Shown: one piece after another, positions 11,062-20,302 of the stretch
Numbering within the stretch: position 1 is the first letter of the stretch
Layout of the letters: each line of letters begins with the position of its first letter
Assembly: GCA_019059635.1 (NCBI GenBank)
Contig: JAGVRJ010000004.1
Span: 2,480,001 to 2,544,000, forward strand
Length of the DNA stretch: 64,000 nt
From: Proales similis
Lineage: Eukaryota > Rotifera > Eurotatoria > Ploima > Proalidae
Reading direction: 5' to 3'
Notes under the pieces: model-generated
What the model was told of the DNA's origin: nothing
What the model saw: the letters and a program-made list of their open reading frames with translations, nothing else
Databases searched by the model: none
Program-made: the position numbers and the translations under genes

Positions 11062-11375
11062 GCTTGAATGCCGCACGCAGCTAAAGCCTCTTCAAATGTC
11101 TTGCCCACATGGTCGCACAGTTTGCACAATTCTTGCAGGCCGGCCTGCAATGCCTCAACAGCTGTAATCTGTCGGTCGGTCTGAACACGAAAGTTTATCT
11201 TTGCCTCGCTTGGATGGGTGATGGTGTAACCGCAAAAAAGCACATGTTCGTTTTTCATCATCATGTAACGCAGAGCGTTCGCCAGCGTGTGATCCTCGTC
11301 TCTGATCTGGAAGGTGCGTGAGCACTCATCCATACCGGATTCGGTGCCGTCGTTTATCACCTCGATCTTGCTCAT
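11058..11375 (-). CDS. POLR1D: RNA polymerase I/III subunit RPAC2 (AC19)
   Basis: A single-exon 105-residue protein. The segment RTFQIRDEDHTLANALRYM is the signature of the archaeal Rpo11/eukaryotic AC19 family, followed by VLFCGYTITHPSEAKINFR and a C-terminal helix. AC19 pairs with AC40 (POLR1C) in the assembly platform of RNA polymerases I and III. Length fits animal orthologues. Its TGA (11058-11060) overlaps the LIPT2 ATG, and the gene behind it ends about 120 nt upstream, so it sits in a tight co-directional cluster. Confidence 0.95.
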   Translation of the reverse strand: MSKIEVINDGTESGMDECSRTFQIRDEDHTLANALRYMMMKNEHVLFCGYTITHPSEAKINFRVQTDRQITAVEALQAGLQELCKLCDHVGKTFEEALAACGIQA

Positions 11376-11494
11376 CGCCTCTGTTCTACTGCCTAACCGG
11401 TTTGTATCGGCGCACGCCGCATTTTTTATAATTTAACGCTCGAACAGTAAAAACTTAACCTTATTTCGATGTGTCCAGACCTACGTCCGACTCG

Positions 11495-12307
11495 TCATTT
11501 ATTCAAATTGAGCATGTTGGAATCAAACAAAAACAGACCTGAGACGGATTTTAGCTTTAGAAACGTGCCGTTTAGACTTGTTTGAAAATATTTCCTGTCA
11601 AAGAATTGCCAAGATGAGATTAGAATGCCCGCGTTCAGCTCGTCTAATCTCGAATGTTTGGGCCAGCGGCTGATTTTCTCGAGCGTCAATCCATATTTGA
11701 TTGCAAATAGACTTGACAATAAGAAATGAGCCGGATCTTCAGACAATAGCAGAAGATTTTTGTATTTGGATCCAATCAGGCGGTCGAGTTCATCTAGAAC
11801 TGGTCCGGCTTGAAGGTGTCTGCAGTTCGCAATTAGATTGTAGTTGTTCGCTTTCTTATCCAAACTTTCCAAGCTTCTGACCAACTCGTCCGATTCAGAC
11901 AGAAATTCGGCATTGGCTCTTTCGCTTCGATAAAATTCAGACTCGCTCATGTTGATTAACTTCGGGAGATGGTCGTCCTTCTTAAGCGAAGTGTGCTTAT
12001 TCAGGTAATCGTCGATAGGATCGCTCCACCGAATCACAAGAGCAACTTCATTTTCAAGCTTAACCCTCTTCTTTTGTTCTAGCGACGGTATACAACCACT
12101 GAGCCAAACAGCGAGCGAAGAGACCAGACATGAGTAATTGGCATCGCATTCAATTTCTACAATCTCGCTCGGAGAGATCAAGGTCTTAATTTGCTTGTGC
12201 AGCGCTATTGAGTATTCAATTATTTGCTCGTGTCTGAATTTGTTGTACTTTTCACAGATAAAATTTGATCGCAAGCTTTTCAATTTTTGTGCATGCCAGA
12301 TTTTCAT
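11495..12307 (-). CDS. Uncharacterised 270-residue protein
   Basis: An uninterrupted frame from ATG 12307, ending 119 nt upstream of POLR1D on the same strand. I do not recognise it. It has no signal peptide or membrane helix. The segment SEIVEIECDANYSCLVSSLA followed by VWLSGCIPSL resembles the early part of acyl-CoA synthetase (ANL) domains ('V.I...N....V.....W..G..P'), but the ATP-binding Ser/Thr/Gly loop of active ANL enzymes is absent. It could be a remnant or a very divergent, non-catalytic relative; it could equally be unrelated. The clean 270-codon frame with no competing gene supports it as real. Confidence 0.65.
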   Translation of the reverse strand: MKIWHAQKLKSLRSNFICEKYNKFRHEQIIEYSIALHKQIKTLISPSEIVEIECDANYSCLVSSLAVWLSGCIPSLEQKKRVKLENEVALVIRWSDPIDDYLNKHTSLKKDDHLPKLINMSESEFYRSERANAEFLSESDELVRSLESLDKKANNYNLIANCRHLQAGPVLDELDRLIGSKYKNLLLLSEDPAHFLLSSLFAIKYGLTLEKISRWPKHSRLDELNAGILISSWQFFDRKYFQTSLNGTFLKLKSVSGLFLFDSNMLNLNK

Positions 12308-12558
12308 GATGATTCACAGTTAGAAATTTCCGACTCGGGGATCAATCTTTAATATCGTCAGAAAAAATCTGCATACTTAGTCATGCAGCGCAGAACCAGT
12401 TAGTCCAACAAATAAAGATGAAAAGGATTAAAAAAAAAAACCAGAAACAAGTTCTATGATATTTTCTGCTCTTTCTAACTGGTTAGACTGCGATCAGGAT
12501 TCAAGCGGTGAGCGCCAACTGAAAAGTGGTCATAAATTTGAAAGAGAGAAGAAAAAAC

Positions 12559-12630
12559 TTCCCACACCGGGAATCGAACCCGGGCCTTCTGCGTGAAAGG
12601 CAGAAATCCTAACCACTAGACCATATGGGA
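12559..12630 (-). tRNA. tRNA-Glu (anticodon UUC)
   Basis: Read on the minus strand it begins TCCCATATGGTCTAGTGG and ends with a B-box GGTTCGATTCC and acceptor strand TGTGGGA. The anticodon loop CTTTCAC lies between complementary TCTGC/GCAGA stems. This is the standard eukaryotic tRNA-Glu; 72 nt including the discriminator, no intron. Confidence 0.96.
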
Positions 12631-13225
12631 CTGACAAACAAGCATATTTTAAATCTATTTGAGCCTTTCTCTCAGTTGTGAATGACCGCTCAAAATCATA
12701 CTCGAAATGAAATTTAATCTTAATCGCCATTCTCTGGGACTTAAGGCCGATTACTAAATGGGTCTATGTGACCCAGCCAAATTTCAAAGCAAAAAAAGGC
12801 ATTTGCAAGCAGACCGCAATTAAAAGGAGAAAAACAACGGTTCCAATACAACCAGAGACTCATCTTTGTTTTTGCCAAAATATTTACCATAGCGACCAGA
12901 GGGCTTGGTTTCGAGTAGAGCCGACGCAATTTTCAAGATAATGAAATTAAACCAAAAGCATGCAATCCCGCCTGATCTCTTGTAAATAAGCAAAGCGGTA
13001 ATCTCTCAAAACTTTGATTGAAAGAAAAAAAGGGAAAAAATCTCATTTTAATAAAATGCTTTGAAGCCGAATGCTTATCAAGTTCTGACGTTTATTCTTC
13101 AAGTAAATATTTAGGGATTTAACGGCGCTTAAATGAGCAATAAATAGCAGTGGTTAAGTGCTCTTAGAAGCAAGTGTTTTAGCTTTCACCAGAACATCAA
13201 CTTAAACTTACTTTCAAAATTTAAA
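12631..13225. other. Intergenic spacer, nothing recognised
   Basis: About 600 nt, AT-rich, between tRNA-Glu and a Ly6 gene. It must hold the Ly6 promoter; an ATAAATAG near 13140 is the only TATA-like string. The short open frames look random. Confidence 0.35.
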
Positions 13226-13654
13226 ATGGACAATCGAAAAATCTACGCGATCGGTCTAATAGTTTCACTCGCCATACTACAGCAGGCGAACGCGGCAAAT
13301 TTTATTGCATACAAATCCTGTGCGGACGCATCTACCGCAGCAACTTGTCCAACGCCCCAGGAGCTCACTAAGGTGGACTTTTTACGAGAAAACTGCGACG
13401 ATGCCTCACAGCGAGCATATTACAAATGGGAACTGTCAAGACTTACACTGGGATGTGTTGCAACAGCTAGCTGTGGCCAGAACAAGGAAAGGGGATGCTG
13501 TGCGACAGAGGGCTGCAACTTGGCCAATTTCATCAATGACCTTGAGGCGGCTAGATCTTCAGCAGATATCAATTTTAGCTCGAGCAAGCAAGCACTCATT
13601 TCAGTGGGCTTCATTTTTACTGCTCTTTCTTTCGCTCGGCTAAACAAGCTCTGA
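13226..13654 (+). CDS. Ly6/uPAR-like GPI-anchored protein
   Basis: A single-exon 142-residue protein. Signal peptide at 1-23 (ending QQANA). Cysteines follow a Ly6-like order, starting YKSCADAS and ending with the diagnostic box GCCATEGCN. A hydrophobic tail (LISVGFIFTALSFARL) suggests a GPI signal. It is more divergent than the Ly6 gene at 3621-4120 and lacks introns. Extracellular three-finger fold is well supported by the terminal box; function unknown. Confidence 0.82.
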   Translation: MDNRKIYAIGLIVSLAILQQANAANFIAYKSCADASTAATCPTPQELTKVDFLRENCDDASQRAYYKWELSRLTLGCVATASCGQNKERGCCATEGCNLANFINDLEAARSSADINFSSSKQALISVGFIFTALSFARLNKL

Positions 13655-13779
13655 AATCGCTCTCTTCTCTCATTGACTCACTCGAGTCAAATGGCCTCAA
13701 AAATTTCAATTTAGCTTTTCAATTCATCAAAGTAGAAACGGACATGAATAAAAAATTGAAAAACATTTGATTGGTGTGT

Positions 13780-14611
13780 TTAAATCAATGAAAGCAGTTT
13801 TGAAACGGCGATTATAATTGGCAGACAGAGCAAACTGGCTCGAGATACTGACGCGTCGTTGCACAGTTCTGCTTTATCCGGACCATTATAGGCCTGGCAA
13901 ACGAACTTGTATAGATCAGACTCGGCCTCACTTTGAATCTGTGCCGAATGAATGTTGTTGGATACGATCCAAGGCACATAGTTAAGCGCAGGGTCTAGAC
14001 TGTGAGTCCGACGACCAGCTGCATACAAGAGTTGATTTCCTAATGAGCCATTGGCACATTCGATCATTTTGTCCAGATCAACACCATGCTCTTGGCTACA
14101 GCGACGTGCGACCGGCATGATTCCACTGCGAATATCGGCCATTGTACAGTTCACGAACGGATAATGATCAGTGAACGCAGGCACAAAGTGCATTAGGCAA
14201 TTCTTGAAAATTTCCGCTTATTCAAGTCGCAATCAAGTCAATGAGCATTGTTTCAGCTTACATGAAGCATATTGCCGTAGCATTCATCTGGGCCGTGTTG
14301 ACACCCAAAACGCCAAGAGCCGCTCTCTGGTATCCATGTGTACTTGATTCGTATTTTACATGTAAAGGTTCGACTTAAATATTTGCATTTCTACAAACGC
14401 AGCCTACATTAGCTTTGCCGAACGGTACAAGTTCGATGGAGACAATCGGCAAAAGTGAGCTGAATGTTTGAGAAATGCCCCGAGTGACAAGTCGAGCGCT
14501 GTCCGGACAAAGTGTCTCGTAATAGACCCGAATATTCACCCGAGAGGAACAACTGACCAAACTGACCATGAATGCAATTAAAAACACCCAGATATGGCAC
14601 TTGGGACTCAT
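13780..14611 (-). CDS. GILT-like thiol reductase (gamma-interferon-inducible lysosomal thiol reductase family)
   Basis: Three exons (14408-14611, 14262-14342, 13780-14202) join in frame to 235 residues. A signal peptide (1-22) precedes VRVYYETLCPDSARL-type active-site segment (here NIRVYYETLCPDS). Family signatures follow: the CQHGPDECYGN motif, NCLMHF, MIECANGSLGN and a C-terminal Cys-containing region. GILT reduces protein disulfides in lysosomes or in the extracellular space. The active site is C-P-D-S rather than C-x-x-C, so only one redox Cys is present; this variant is common among invertebrate GILTs to my knowledge. The last 18 residues are hydrophobic (possible GPI anchor), which is unusual for the family. 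Confidence 0.92.
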
Positions 14612-15068
14612 TTTGCTCGCACCCTATAGCGATTTGAAAAATTCTCAATATTCGTTGCCTCGGCTCCTAACTCGTTTTATTTCTCGATTTTTATTTGCTT
14701 TCTTCTGTCTCTCTTTAAATAGACGAGAAGCTCTTATCTATTTGCTTGTTCATTATATCATCTATTCATATCATCTACGCTCGAAAACGACCATAAACCA
14801 CACACACAAACGCAGACCAATTAAGTTCAAGCTTGGTTTTTATAGACGGCCGAGATTAGCCTCAATTTTGCCTTTTTCATGCCGAGTTTCGATTACAAGC
14901 AGAGGTGAGAGAATAAAATTCAAGTTGATCAAATGAGAATTATGTTTTGAATGAGACGAGCGGCTCAACTTAGTAGACATTTGCTTCGGCTGCTCAGGAA
15001 TCTCTGCCTGCTTGAGAGCGAATCACGTGCATGTTGAACTGAGCGGAAATATTTTGAGAGAGAAATTG
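14612..15068. promoter_or_regulatory. Divergent intergenic region, GILT and EXOSC8
   Basis: A 457-nt spacer between divergent genes. A minus-strand TATAAAAA occurs around 14838-14845, about 230 nt from the GILT start, so its use is uncertain. No coding exon is supported. Confidence 0.35.
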
Positions 15069-15995
15069 ATGGCGTCTGAATTGGCCAAAGCGACTCAGCC
15101 TTACGATTATTATCTTAAGTTTATAAATGAGAACTGTCGACCGGATGCTCGTAAGCTTGGCGAGGCCAGGCCGTGCGCAGTTAACTTTGATTGTATAAAC
15201 ACGGCCAGTGGCTCGGCAATGGTAAGGCTTGGATCGACCGTGGTAGTCTGCGGAGTGAGCGCTCGCCTGTGCAGTCCGAAAGAAGATCGACCGGATCGGG
15301 GCTTTCTGGTCTGCAACGTGGAATTGCCCGCCTTGTGCTCGGCCAAAGGATTCAAGTCAAATCAGAGCATGCTGTCTGACTCGAGCCTCACGTCAGCAAG
15401 TATTGAACAAACGCAAGCTATGCTCTCTCAACTGATGCAAGACATTCTGACAACCTCTCAATGTGTGGACGAACGCGACCTGTGCATCAGAGCCGGCAAG
15501 CTCGTCTGGTGTCTTTTCATCGACATGATCTGCTTGAACAACGACGGAAATGTGCAAGACACGTGCTGCTTGTCAATGCTGAGCGCACTCAAGTCAGTGA
15601 GGCTCCATCGAATTGAGTTCGACGACGAACAGAACAAAGCAATCATCAAAGACGCTTTTTTAACCGATGCACTCAAAATCCAGAACGAGCCAATCTGCAC
15701 AACACTGTTCGCAATCGAAGACGACGTTCTAATGGTAGACCCAAATAAGCAGGAAGAAGACTTTATGCAAACATTTGTGACAATTTGCACTCTGGACGAG
15801 AAGCGAATCTGCATGTTCAGAAAGTATGGCGGCTACAGTTTGAACACTGACCAGTTTAACCTATGCGTTCAAAAATCATTGCAAAATGGCGAGCGAACTC
15901 GCCAGATGTTGAACCAAATTCGAAAAGAAAAGAGTCAATCTTCAATCTACGTCGAAGCTGCTCTGGCCTTAGAACAGGCCGCCATGGAAACTTGA
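15069..15995 (+). CDS. EXOSC8: Exosome core subunit RRP43
   Basis: An intronless gene of 308 residues started at the ATG at 15069 (MASELAKATQPYDYYLKFI). It matches the RNase PH-like exosome ring subunit RRP43: YYLKFINENCRPDARKLGE, TASGSAMVRLGSTVVVCGV, a VELPALC segment and SQCVDERDLCIRAGKLVW, then DMICLNNDGN. In the nine-subunit exosome ring these RNase PH folds are catalytically inactive and guide RNA to the nucleases. It is ~30 residues longer than the human protein because of an insertion around residues 100-130 (Ser/Gln-rich). Confidence 0.95.
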   Translation: MASELAKATQPYDYYLKFINENCRPDARKLGEARPCAVNFDCINTASGSAMVRLGSTVVVCGVSARLCSPKEDRPDRGFLVCNVELPALCSAKGFKSNQSMLSDSSLTSASIEQTQAMLSQLMQDILTTSQCVDERDLCIRAGKLVWCLFIDMICLNNDGNVQDTCCLSMLSALKSVRLHRIEFDDEQNKAIIKDAFLTDALKIQNEPICTTLFAIEDDVLMVDPNKQEEDFMQTFVTICTLDEKRICMFRKYGGYSLNTDQFNLCVQKSLQNGERTRQMLNQIRKEKSQSSIYVEAALALEQAAMET

Positions 15996-16388
15996 TGTGA
16001 ATAAAAGAAATTCAAAAAAAAAAAAGAGAGAGAGAGAGCCTTCTAGAAATAAACGCCGTTTTGCAATTTTCCATTGCCGACAAACGACTAGAAGACTCGT
16101 TTCAAGTCGTTTCGTCTCATTTCTTCAATGCATTTGCGCGCACATTGGTTTTTTAAGCAAAATTATATATTCAGGTTGCTCTGCTTTCGTGTTTCAATAA
16201 GCAACCAATCAGATTGAGCCACTTGGTTTCGAATCAGAAGCGGCGAGCTACGAGGCATTCGCGCTTTAAACGACCTCTCTTGACGAACTATAAATTAATC
16301 AATCCATTTTACCGTGGTGGTTGAGTCTTTTTTCCTCTGCGACTAGGTCACAAAAAAGAAAAACACAGTTGTAGCTTTCACAACCTCA
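15996..16388. promoter_or_regulatory. Intergenic region with TATA-like motif upstream of PDIA6
   Basis: A 393-nt spacer with a purine-rich A/GA run just after the EXOSC8 stop (16012-16040). TATAAAT at 16289-16295 lies 94 nt before the PDIA6 ATG. Nothing else is recognised. Confidence 0.4.
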
Positions 16389-17735
16389 ATGGCGTCGAAT
16401 ATTTGTTTGGCTGCTCTAACGCTTGTGCTGACCGCAGCCTGCGCAAATGGCCTCTACTCTTCGAAAGATGACGTGGTCATTCTAACATCGGACAACTTCA
16501 ACTCAAAAGTGATACAAAGCGACGAGCTCTGGCTCGTCGAATTCTATGCTCCTTGGTGCGGCCATTGTAAGAATCTGGCGCCAGAGTGGATCAAAGCTGC
16601 CAAAGCGCTCAAAGGCGTCGTAAATGTCGGAGCAGTTGACATGGACGCTCATCAATCTGTCGGCGCTCCGTACAACATCCGCGGCTTTCCAACCATAAAA
16701 ATATTCGGCGCAAACAAGAAATCGCCGAGCGACTATCAAGGTGCGCGAACTGCCCAGGCGATCGTCGACTCGGCTATGAGCAGCCTGAAAAGCATGGTGA
16801 ACGCTCGTATGAGCGGAGGCAGCAAGAGCAGCAGTGGAGGAAGCGGCAAATCGAGCGGAGGAAGTAGCAACGACGTAGTCGAGCTCACTGATAGCAACTT
16901 TGAATCAAAGGTGTTGAACTCGGATGACATTTGGCTGGTTGAGTTCTACGCTCCATGGTGCGGCCACTGCAAAAACCTTGCTCCCGAATGGGCCAAGGCG
17001 GCAACAGAGCTCAAAGGCAAAGTGAAACTCGGAGCCCTTGACGCCACCGTTCACACTCAAATGGCTCAGCAATATGGCATCCGAGGCTTTCCAACAATCA
17101 AATATTTCGGTCCCGGCGCCAAGACTCATTCTTCGGCCGAGGAATACGATGGTGGACGAACCTCTGGCGACATTGTTCAATGGGCCTTGAACAAAGTGGC
17201 TGAGAACGCGCCCGCGCCTGAGGTCATCGAGCTCACAGGTCAACAGCAGCTGGGCGATGCGTGTGACAACAGCCAGATTTGCTTGATCGCGTTCATGCCA
17301 AGCTTGTACGATTGTCAGTCGAGCTGCCGAAATAAATATGTAAAGTTGTTGAAGAAACTGGGCGACAAGTACAAACGACACCAATGGAGCTGGCTATGGA
17401 CCGAATCATCAAAGCACAGCGAGCTGGAAGCAGCGTTGAGTGTCGGCGGTTTCGGCTATCCGGCACTTGTGGCGGTCAACTCACGTAAAGGCGTGTTTGT
17501 GCTCATGAAGGGCTCGTTCAGCGAGAACGGAATAAACGAATTCCTGCGCGAGCTCTCTGTCGGACGTGGCAGCACTCAGAGTATTCCGAACGGAAAGCTG
17601 CCGCAAATTCAGACCGTGCAAGCTTGGGACGGAAAAGACGCCAAAATAATTGAGGAGGAAGACATCGATCTAAGTGACGTGAGCCTCGACGACGATGAAG
17701 GAATTCCGATCAGACGCAAGTCCGTCGAGCTCTGA
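16389..17735 (+). CDS. PDIA6: Protein disulfide-isomerase A6 (P5)
   Basis: An intronless gene of 448 residues. Signal peptide 1-21 (ending ACANG). Two thioredoxin domains each carry the active site APWCGHCKNLAPEW (about residues 54-67 and 189-202), separated by a Gly/Ser-rich linker (GGSKSSSGGSGKSSGGSS). A third, non-catalytic b domain follows, then an acidic tail (EEEDIDLSDVSLDDDE). This is the a-a'-b layout of P5, an ER oxidoreductase that helps fold secreted proteins. The terminus is KSVEL rather than a classic KDEL. Confidence 0.97.
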   Translation: MASNICLAALTLVLTAACANGLYSSKDDVVILTSDNFNSKVIQSDELWLVEFYAPWCGHCKNLAPEWIKAAKALKGVVNVGAVDMDAHQSVGAPYNIRGFPTIKIFGANKKSPSDYQGARTAQAIVDSAMSSLKSMVNARMSGGSKSSSGGSGKSSGGSSNDVVELTDSNFESKVLNSDDIWLVEFYAPWCGHCKNLAPEWAKAATELKGKVKLGALDATVHTQMAQQYGIRGFPTIKYFGPGAKTHSSAEEYDGGRTSGDIVQWALNKVAENAPAPEVIELTGQQQLGDACDNSQICLIAFMPSLYDCQSSCRNKYVKLLKKLGDKYKRHQWSWLWTESSKHSELEAALSVGGFGYPALVAVNSRKGVFVLMKGSFSENGINEFLRELSVGRGSTQSIPNGKLPQIQTVQAWDGKDAKIIEEEDIDLSDVSLDDDEGIPIRRKSVEL

Positions 17736-17807
17736 GCCACTTCCACTGAATGTATGATTTCTCTCTTCTCGTTGCTCTTTTAATCTGTTTGACATAAACT
17801 GCGCATT

Positions 17808-18071
17808 TCATGAAACACATTTTTTAAGCGCCACGTATTGGCTGAGCCTATCTTTATTTCTCTTGTTGGTAGATGCCAATAATAAACTGGTTGGAAGCTG
17901 ATTGTTGAAAAAACTTGGATCCAAAGTGTTGAGCCACATCGAGTTTGTGTGAAAAAGCACTTCTAAGCTTATGGTCACGCTTGAGTGAATTTGAAATTTA
18001 AAGTAGTTTGTGGTTGATAAACAGAGAATGAGTGAGACATCCAAACAGATGGAAGCCATACAGGCGAGCAA
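17808..18071 (-). CDS. Possible small secreted protein (weak)
   Basis: An 87-codon frame in an otherwise empty spacer. The N-terminus (MLACMASICLDVSLILCL) looks like a signal peptide, and a TATATATT string lies on the same strand about 45-50 nt upstream of the second ATG (18059). No family similarity and no cysteine pattern are visible, so it may be chance. Confidence 0.2.
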   Translation of the reverse strand: MLACMASICLDVSLILCLSTTNYFKFQIHSSVTISLEVLFHTNSMWLNTLDPSFFNNQLPTSLLLASTNKRNKDRLSQYVALKKCVS

Positions 18072-18416
18072 AGCGAATTAATCAAATTAAGCACATTTGG
18101 CGAATATATATGGCTTGCAATTGAGCACAAAGAGAGGAAGCACGAGAAGAGAAGACAATTTGGCGGAAGGAATCTACGATCAAAAATAAATAAAAAAGAA
18201 TAAAAATGTTAATTCACACATTAGCTTACGAGTCTTGCTTGAGTAAGCGTTTCTCTTACTCTCATCGGCCAAGTCGAATTAAAATTCCGCGTGAACCACT
18301 TCTGGGTTTGAGTCGAACATTACGCTGCGAGCTAATTGTCTAAATAAGTAACGTGAAGCGAGTAATATTAGTTTCAGAGTTTAATCAGATTTGACAACTG
18401 GAATGCGCCCGAAGTG

Positions 18417-18424
18417 TATAAAAG
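18417..18424 (+). promoter_or_regulatory. TATA box of the proline-rich gene
   Basis: TATAAAAG, 98 nt upstream of the chosen ATG at 18522. Because transcription should begin some 25-30 nt downstream of this box, in-frame ATGs at 18414 and 18438 would be outside or at the very edge of the mRNA, which decides the start. Confidence 0.6.
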
Positions 18425-18521
18425 AGAGCCGGTCGAGATGGTCGGCATCAAATCGGCCAGAGCCAAGCAAAGCAAATCCATAAACAAGTCAAACCGATCA
18501 AAAATTTTCCGATTAAGCAAA

Positions 18522-19475
18522 ATGTCTTGCGGACCATGCGGAGAACCAGCTGCCCGACCAACCGGCGGATGCAAAGGCGGATCAGCCAAACACCCAGAGT
18601 CTGCTCTGGAGCGAAGACTCCGAGAAGCCACTGAACCGCTTCCGATCGAAGGATCGGAGAACATAACCGTTAATGGAGTATCGGGCATCCACGCCAACGC
18701 CAGCGAGACTCAGGCATGGCGAAGCCGAGATGGCAAGACTGTCGCTGAATACCAATTCTTCAACGACTCCAACCCGGAAGTGATCCGCAAGCGATATGCC
18801 GCTCCAATCAAGTACCAGCAGGAGATTGAAGTTCGTTTCTTGAAGCCGCCGACCCTTCCAGAGCCAGCTCCGATCAGAATTGTTCGAGAGGGCAACACTG
18901 CTTCCGAACCGGCTCCACCTGTGGTCATTCGTCAGCCTGGCCGCGAAGCTGGCCAAAGACCAGATGTCGTGCTCCGAGAGAGACCACCGCAGCCACCAGC
19001 TCCGGCTTGTGCTAAAACTGTCCGCATTCCAGGCAAACAGATTCCACCTCCACCACGACGCGTTGTGGTCGAGAAGCTGCCAGACATGCCATGCAAGCCG
19101 GGCAAGATCACCATTGAGAGATGGTTGGGCTACGAGCGTCAACGCCGTCAGGTCATTCTCGAGCGCGCCGATGACGAGTGCCCAGCCGAGAATCCTCGCA
19201 ACTTGCTCATTGAGTGGGATGCCCCTGAAGTTGAGGTAGAGAAGGTCTACCGATGCTTGGGCGTCCAAGAGGCTGATCCGGAGGCCTACCTGCGACAATA
19301 CAGTGACTTTGCTGACGCCAGCCAATTGAACGATCTTGGCGACTGCCGGCCGGATGGTGTCCTCGCCGTTGATGCCCCCAACAGCGCTCTTCCAGAGCTT
19401 TATGGCGATGTTCAGGCTCTCCGAGAGATTGACCTTGAAGCCAACGGTCTGGGCGAATATCGATCGCAAATCTAA
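18522..19475 (+). CDS. Proline-rich 'VIRQ...RVILERA' structural-type protein
   Basis: An intronless gene of 317 residues started at MSCGPCGEPAARP (18522). There is no signal peptide. After a Cys/Gly-rich head, the middle is built from repeated short hydrophobic-charged-proline units, e.g. PPTLPEPAPIRIVREG, PAPPVVIRQPGR, RPDVVLRERPPQPPAPAC, PPPPRRVVVEKLPDMPCKP. Then come KITIERWLGYERQRRQVILE and the C-terminal LLIEWDAPEVEVEKVYRCLG. The alternation of valine/isoleucine-charged strands with prolines recalls alveolin-type cytoskeletal proteins. I recall related proteins in several invertebrates but no established function. A strong TATA box and GC-rich third positions suggest high expression. Confidence 0.75.
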   Translation: MSCGPCGEPAARPTGGCKGGSAKHPESALERRLREATEPLPIEGSENITVNGVSGIHANASETQAWRSRDGKTVAEYQFFNDSNPEVIRKRYAAPIKYQQEIEVRFLKPPTLPEPAPIRIVREGNTASEPAPPVVIRQPGREAGQRPDVVLRERPPQPPAPACAKTVRIPGKQIPPPPRRVVVEKLPDMPCKPGKITIERWLGYERQRRQVILERADDECPAENPRNLLIEWDAPEVEVEKVYRCLGVQEADPEAYLRQYSDFADASQLNDLGDCRPDGVLAVDAPNSALPELYGDVQALREIDLEANGLGEYRSQI

Positions 19476-19665
19476 AAATTAGCATAGAAGCAAACCTACT
19501 ATCCTCACCTAAATTCAGCTTTCTTAGGATTCAGGCTAGATGCAAGCACGGATTTTTGGCAAAAAATTCACCTTTCGAATCTTTCGACCTTTCGAATAAA
19601 TGTCGAATCCCTCATCTTGTTCTGGCAGAATTGTGCAAGATTAGTAGGAGGGGAACGAAAAAATT

Positions 19666-19746
19666 CGCTGCGAGCAGGATTTGAACCTGCGCGGGTAACC
19701 CCAACAGATTTCAAGTCTGTCGCCTTAACCGCTCGGCCATCGCAGC
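19666..19746 (-). tRNA. tRNA-Ser (anticodon UGA)
   Basis: On the minus strand: acceptor GCTGCGA, A-box TGGCCGAGCGGTTAAGGC, anticodon stem-loop with ACTTGAAAT (UGA), a long variable arm typical of serine tRNAs, B-box GGTTCAAATCC and the matching TCGCAGC strand. 81 nt, intronless. Confidence 0.96.
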
Positions 19747-20302
19747 TGCTGCACCCATTTTCCAATATTCACTCATGTTATTCCAAGAGTGCTTAGGAAT
19801 TGAAACCGATAATCCAGATGGAGGAATTTACTTGAAATAATGATCTTTACTGGCATTTTTCACTTGGGTTCTGGCTCATTAAAAAAAACATTCAATCGAC
19901 ATGACAAAAAAGGAGATTAGTCTTAAATTTAGCAGTTTCACGAGTTATCGTTGGTTCTCGTTTTGTTTAACCGATATGTCGATCACAGAAAACATGTGTT
20001 CAAATTGAAACGTTTGAGCATGATCTTGATTTTTTATGATGATTAACTCAGCGCGACTAAAACACTCGTTCCGAATTCATTAAACATACTCATAGATTCA
20101 ATGATAGAAGAGTCAAATCTCCAAGCCAGAATTGAGATTGTTTTAATGATTCAATAAAACCAAATATCTCAACTAAACTTTTATTTCTCTAAACGATTAA
20201 AACAGTAACAAGATGCTCTAAATGAAGCTCAAAAATATTCATAAAGAGCGATATTTAAGCATTGGGAGGAACAGGTAAGCTAAAAGCTCTAGCTTTTCCA
20301 TG
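19747..20302. other. AT-rich spacer, nothing recognised
   Basis: About 550 nt of AT-rich sequence between tRNA-Ser and the decayed EB-like array. No exon or RNA gene is supported. Confidence 0.35.

Noticed and set aside
18582..19469. 295-codon minus-strand open frame opposite the proline-rich gene
   Set aside because: Mirror of the GC-biased coding strand; no domain; a shadow.
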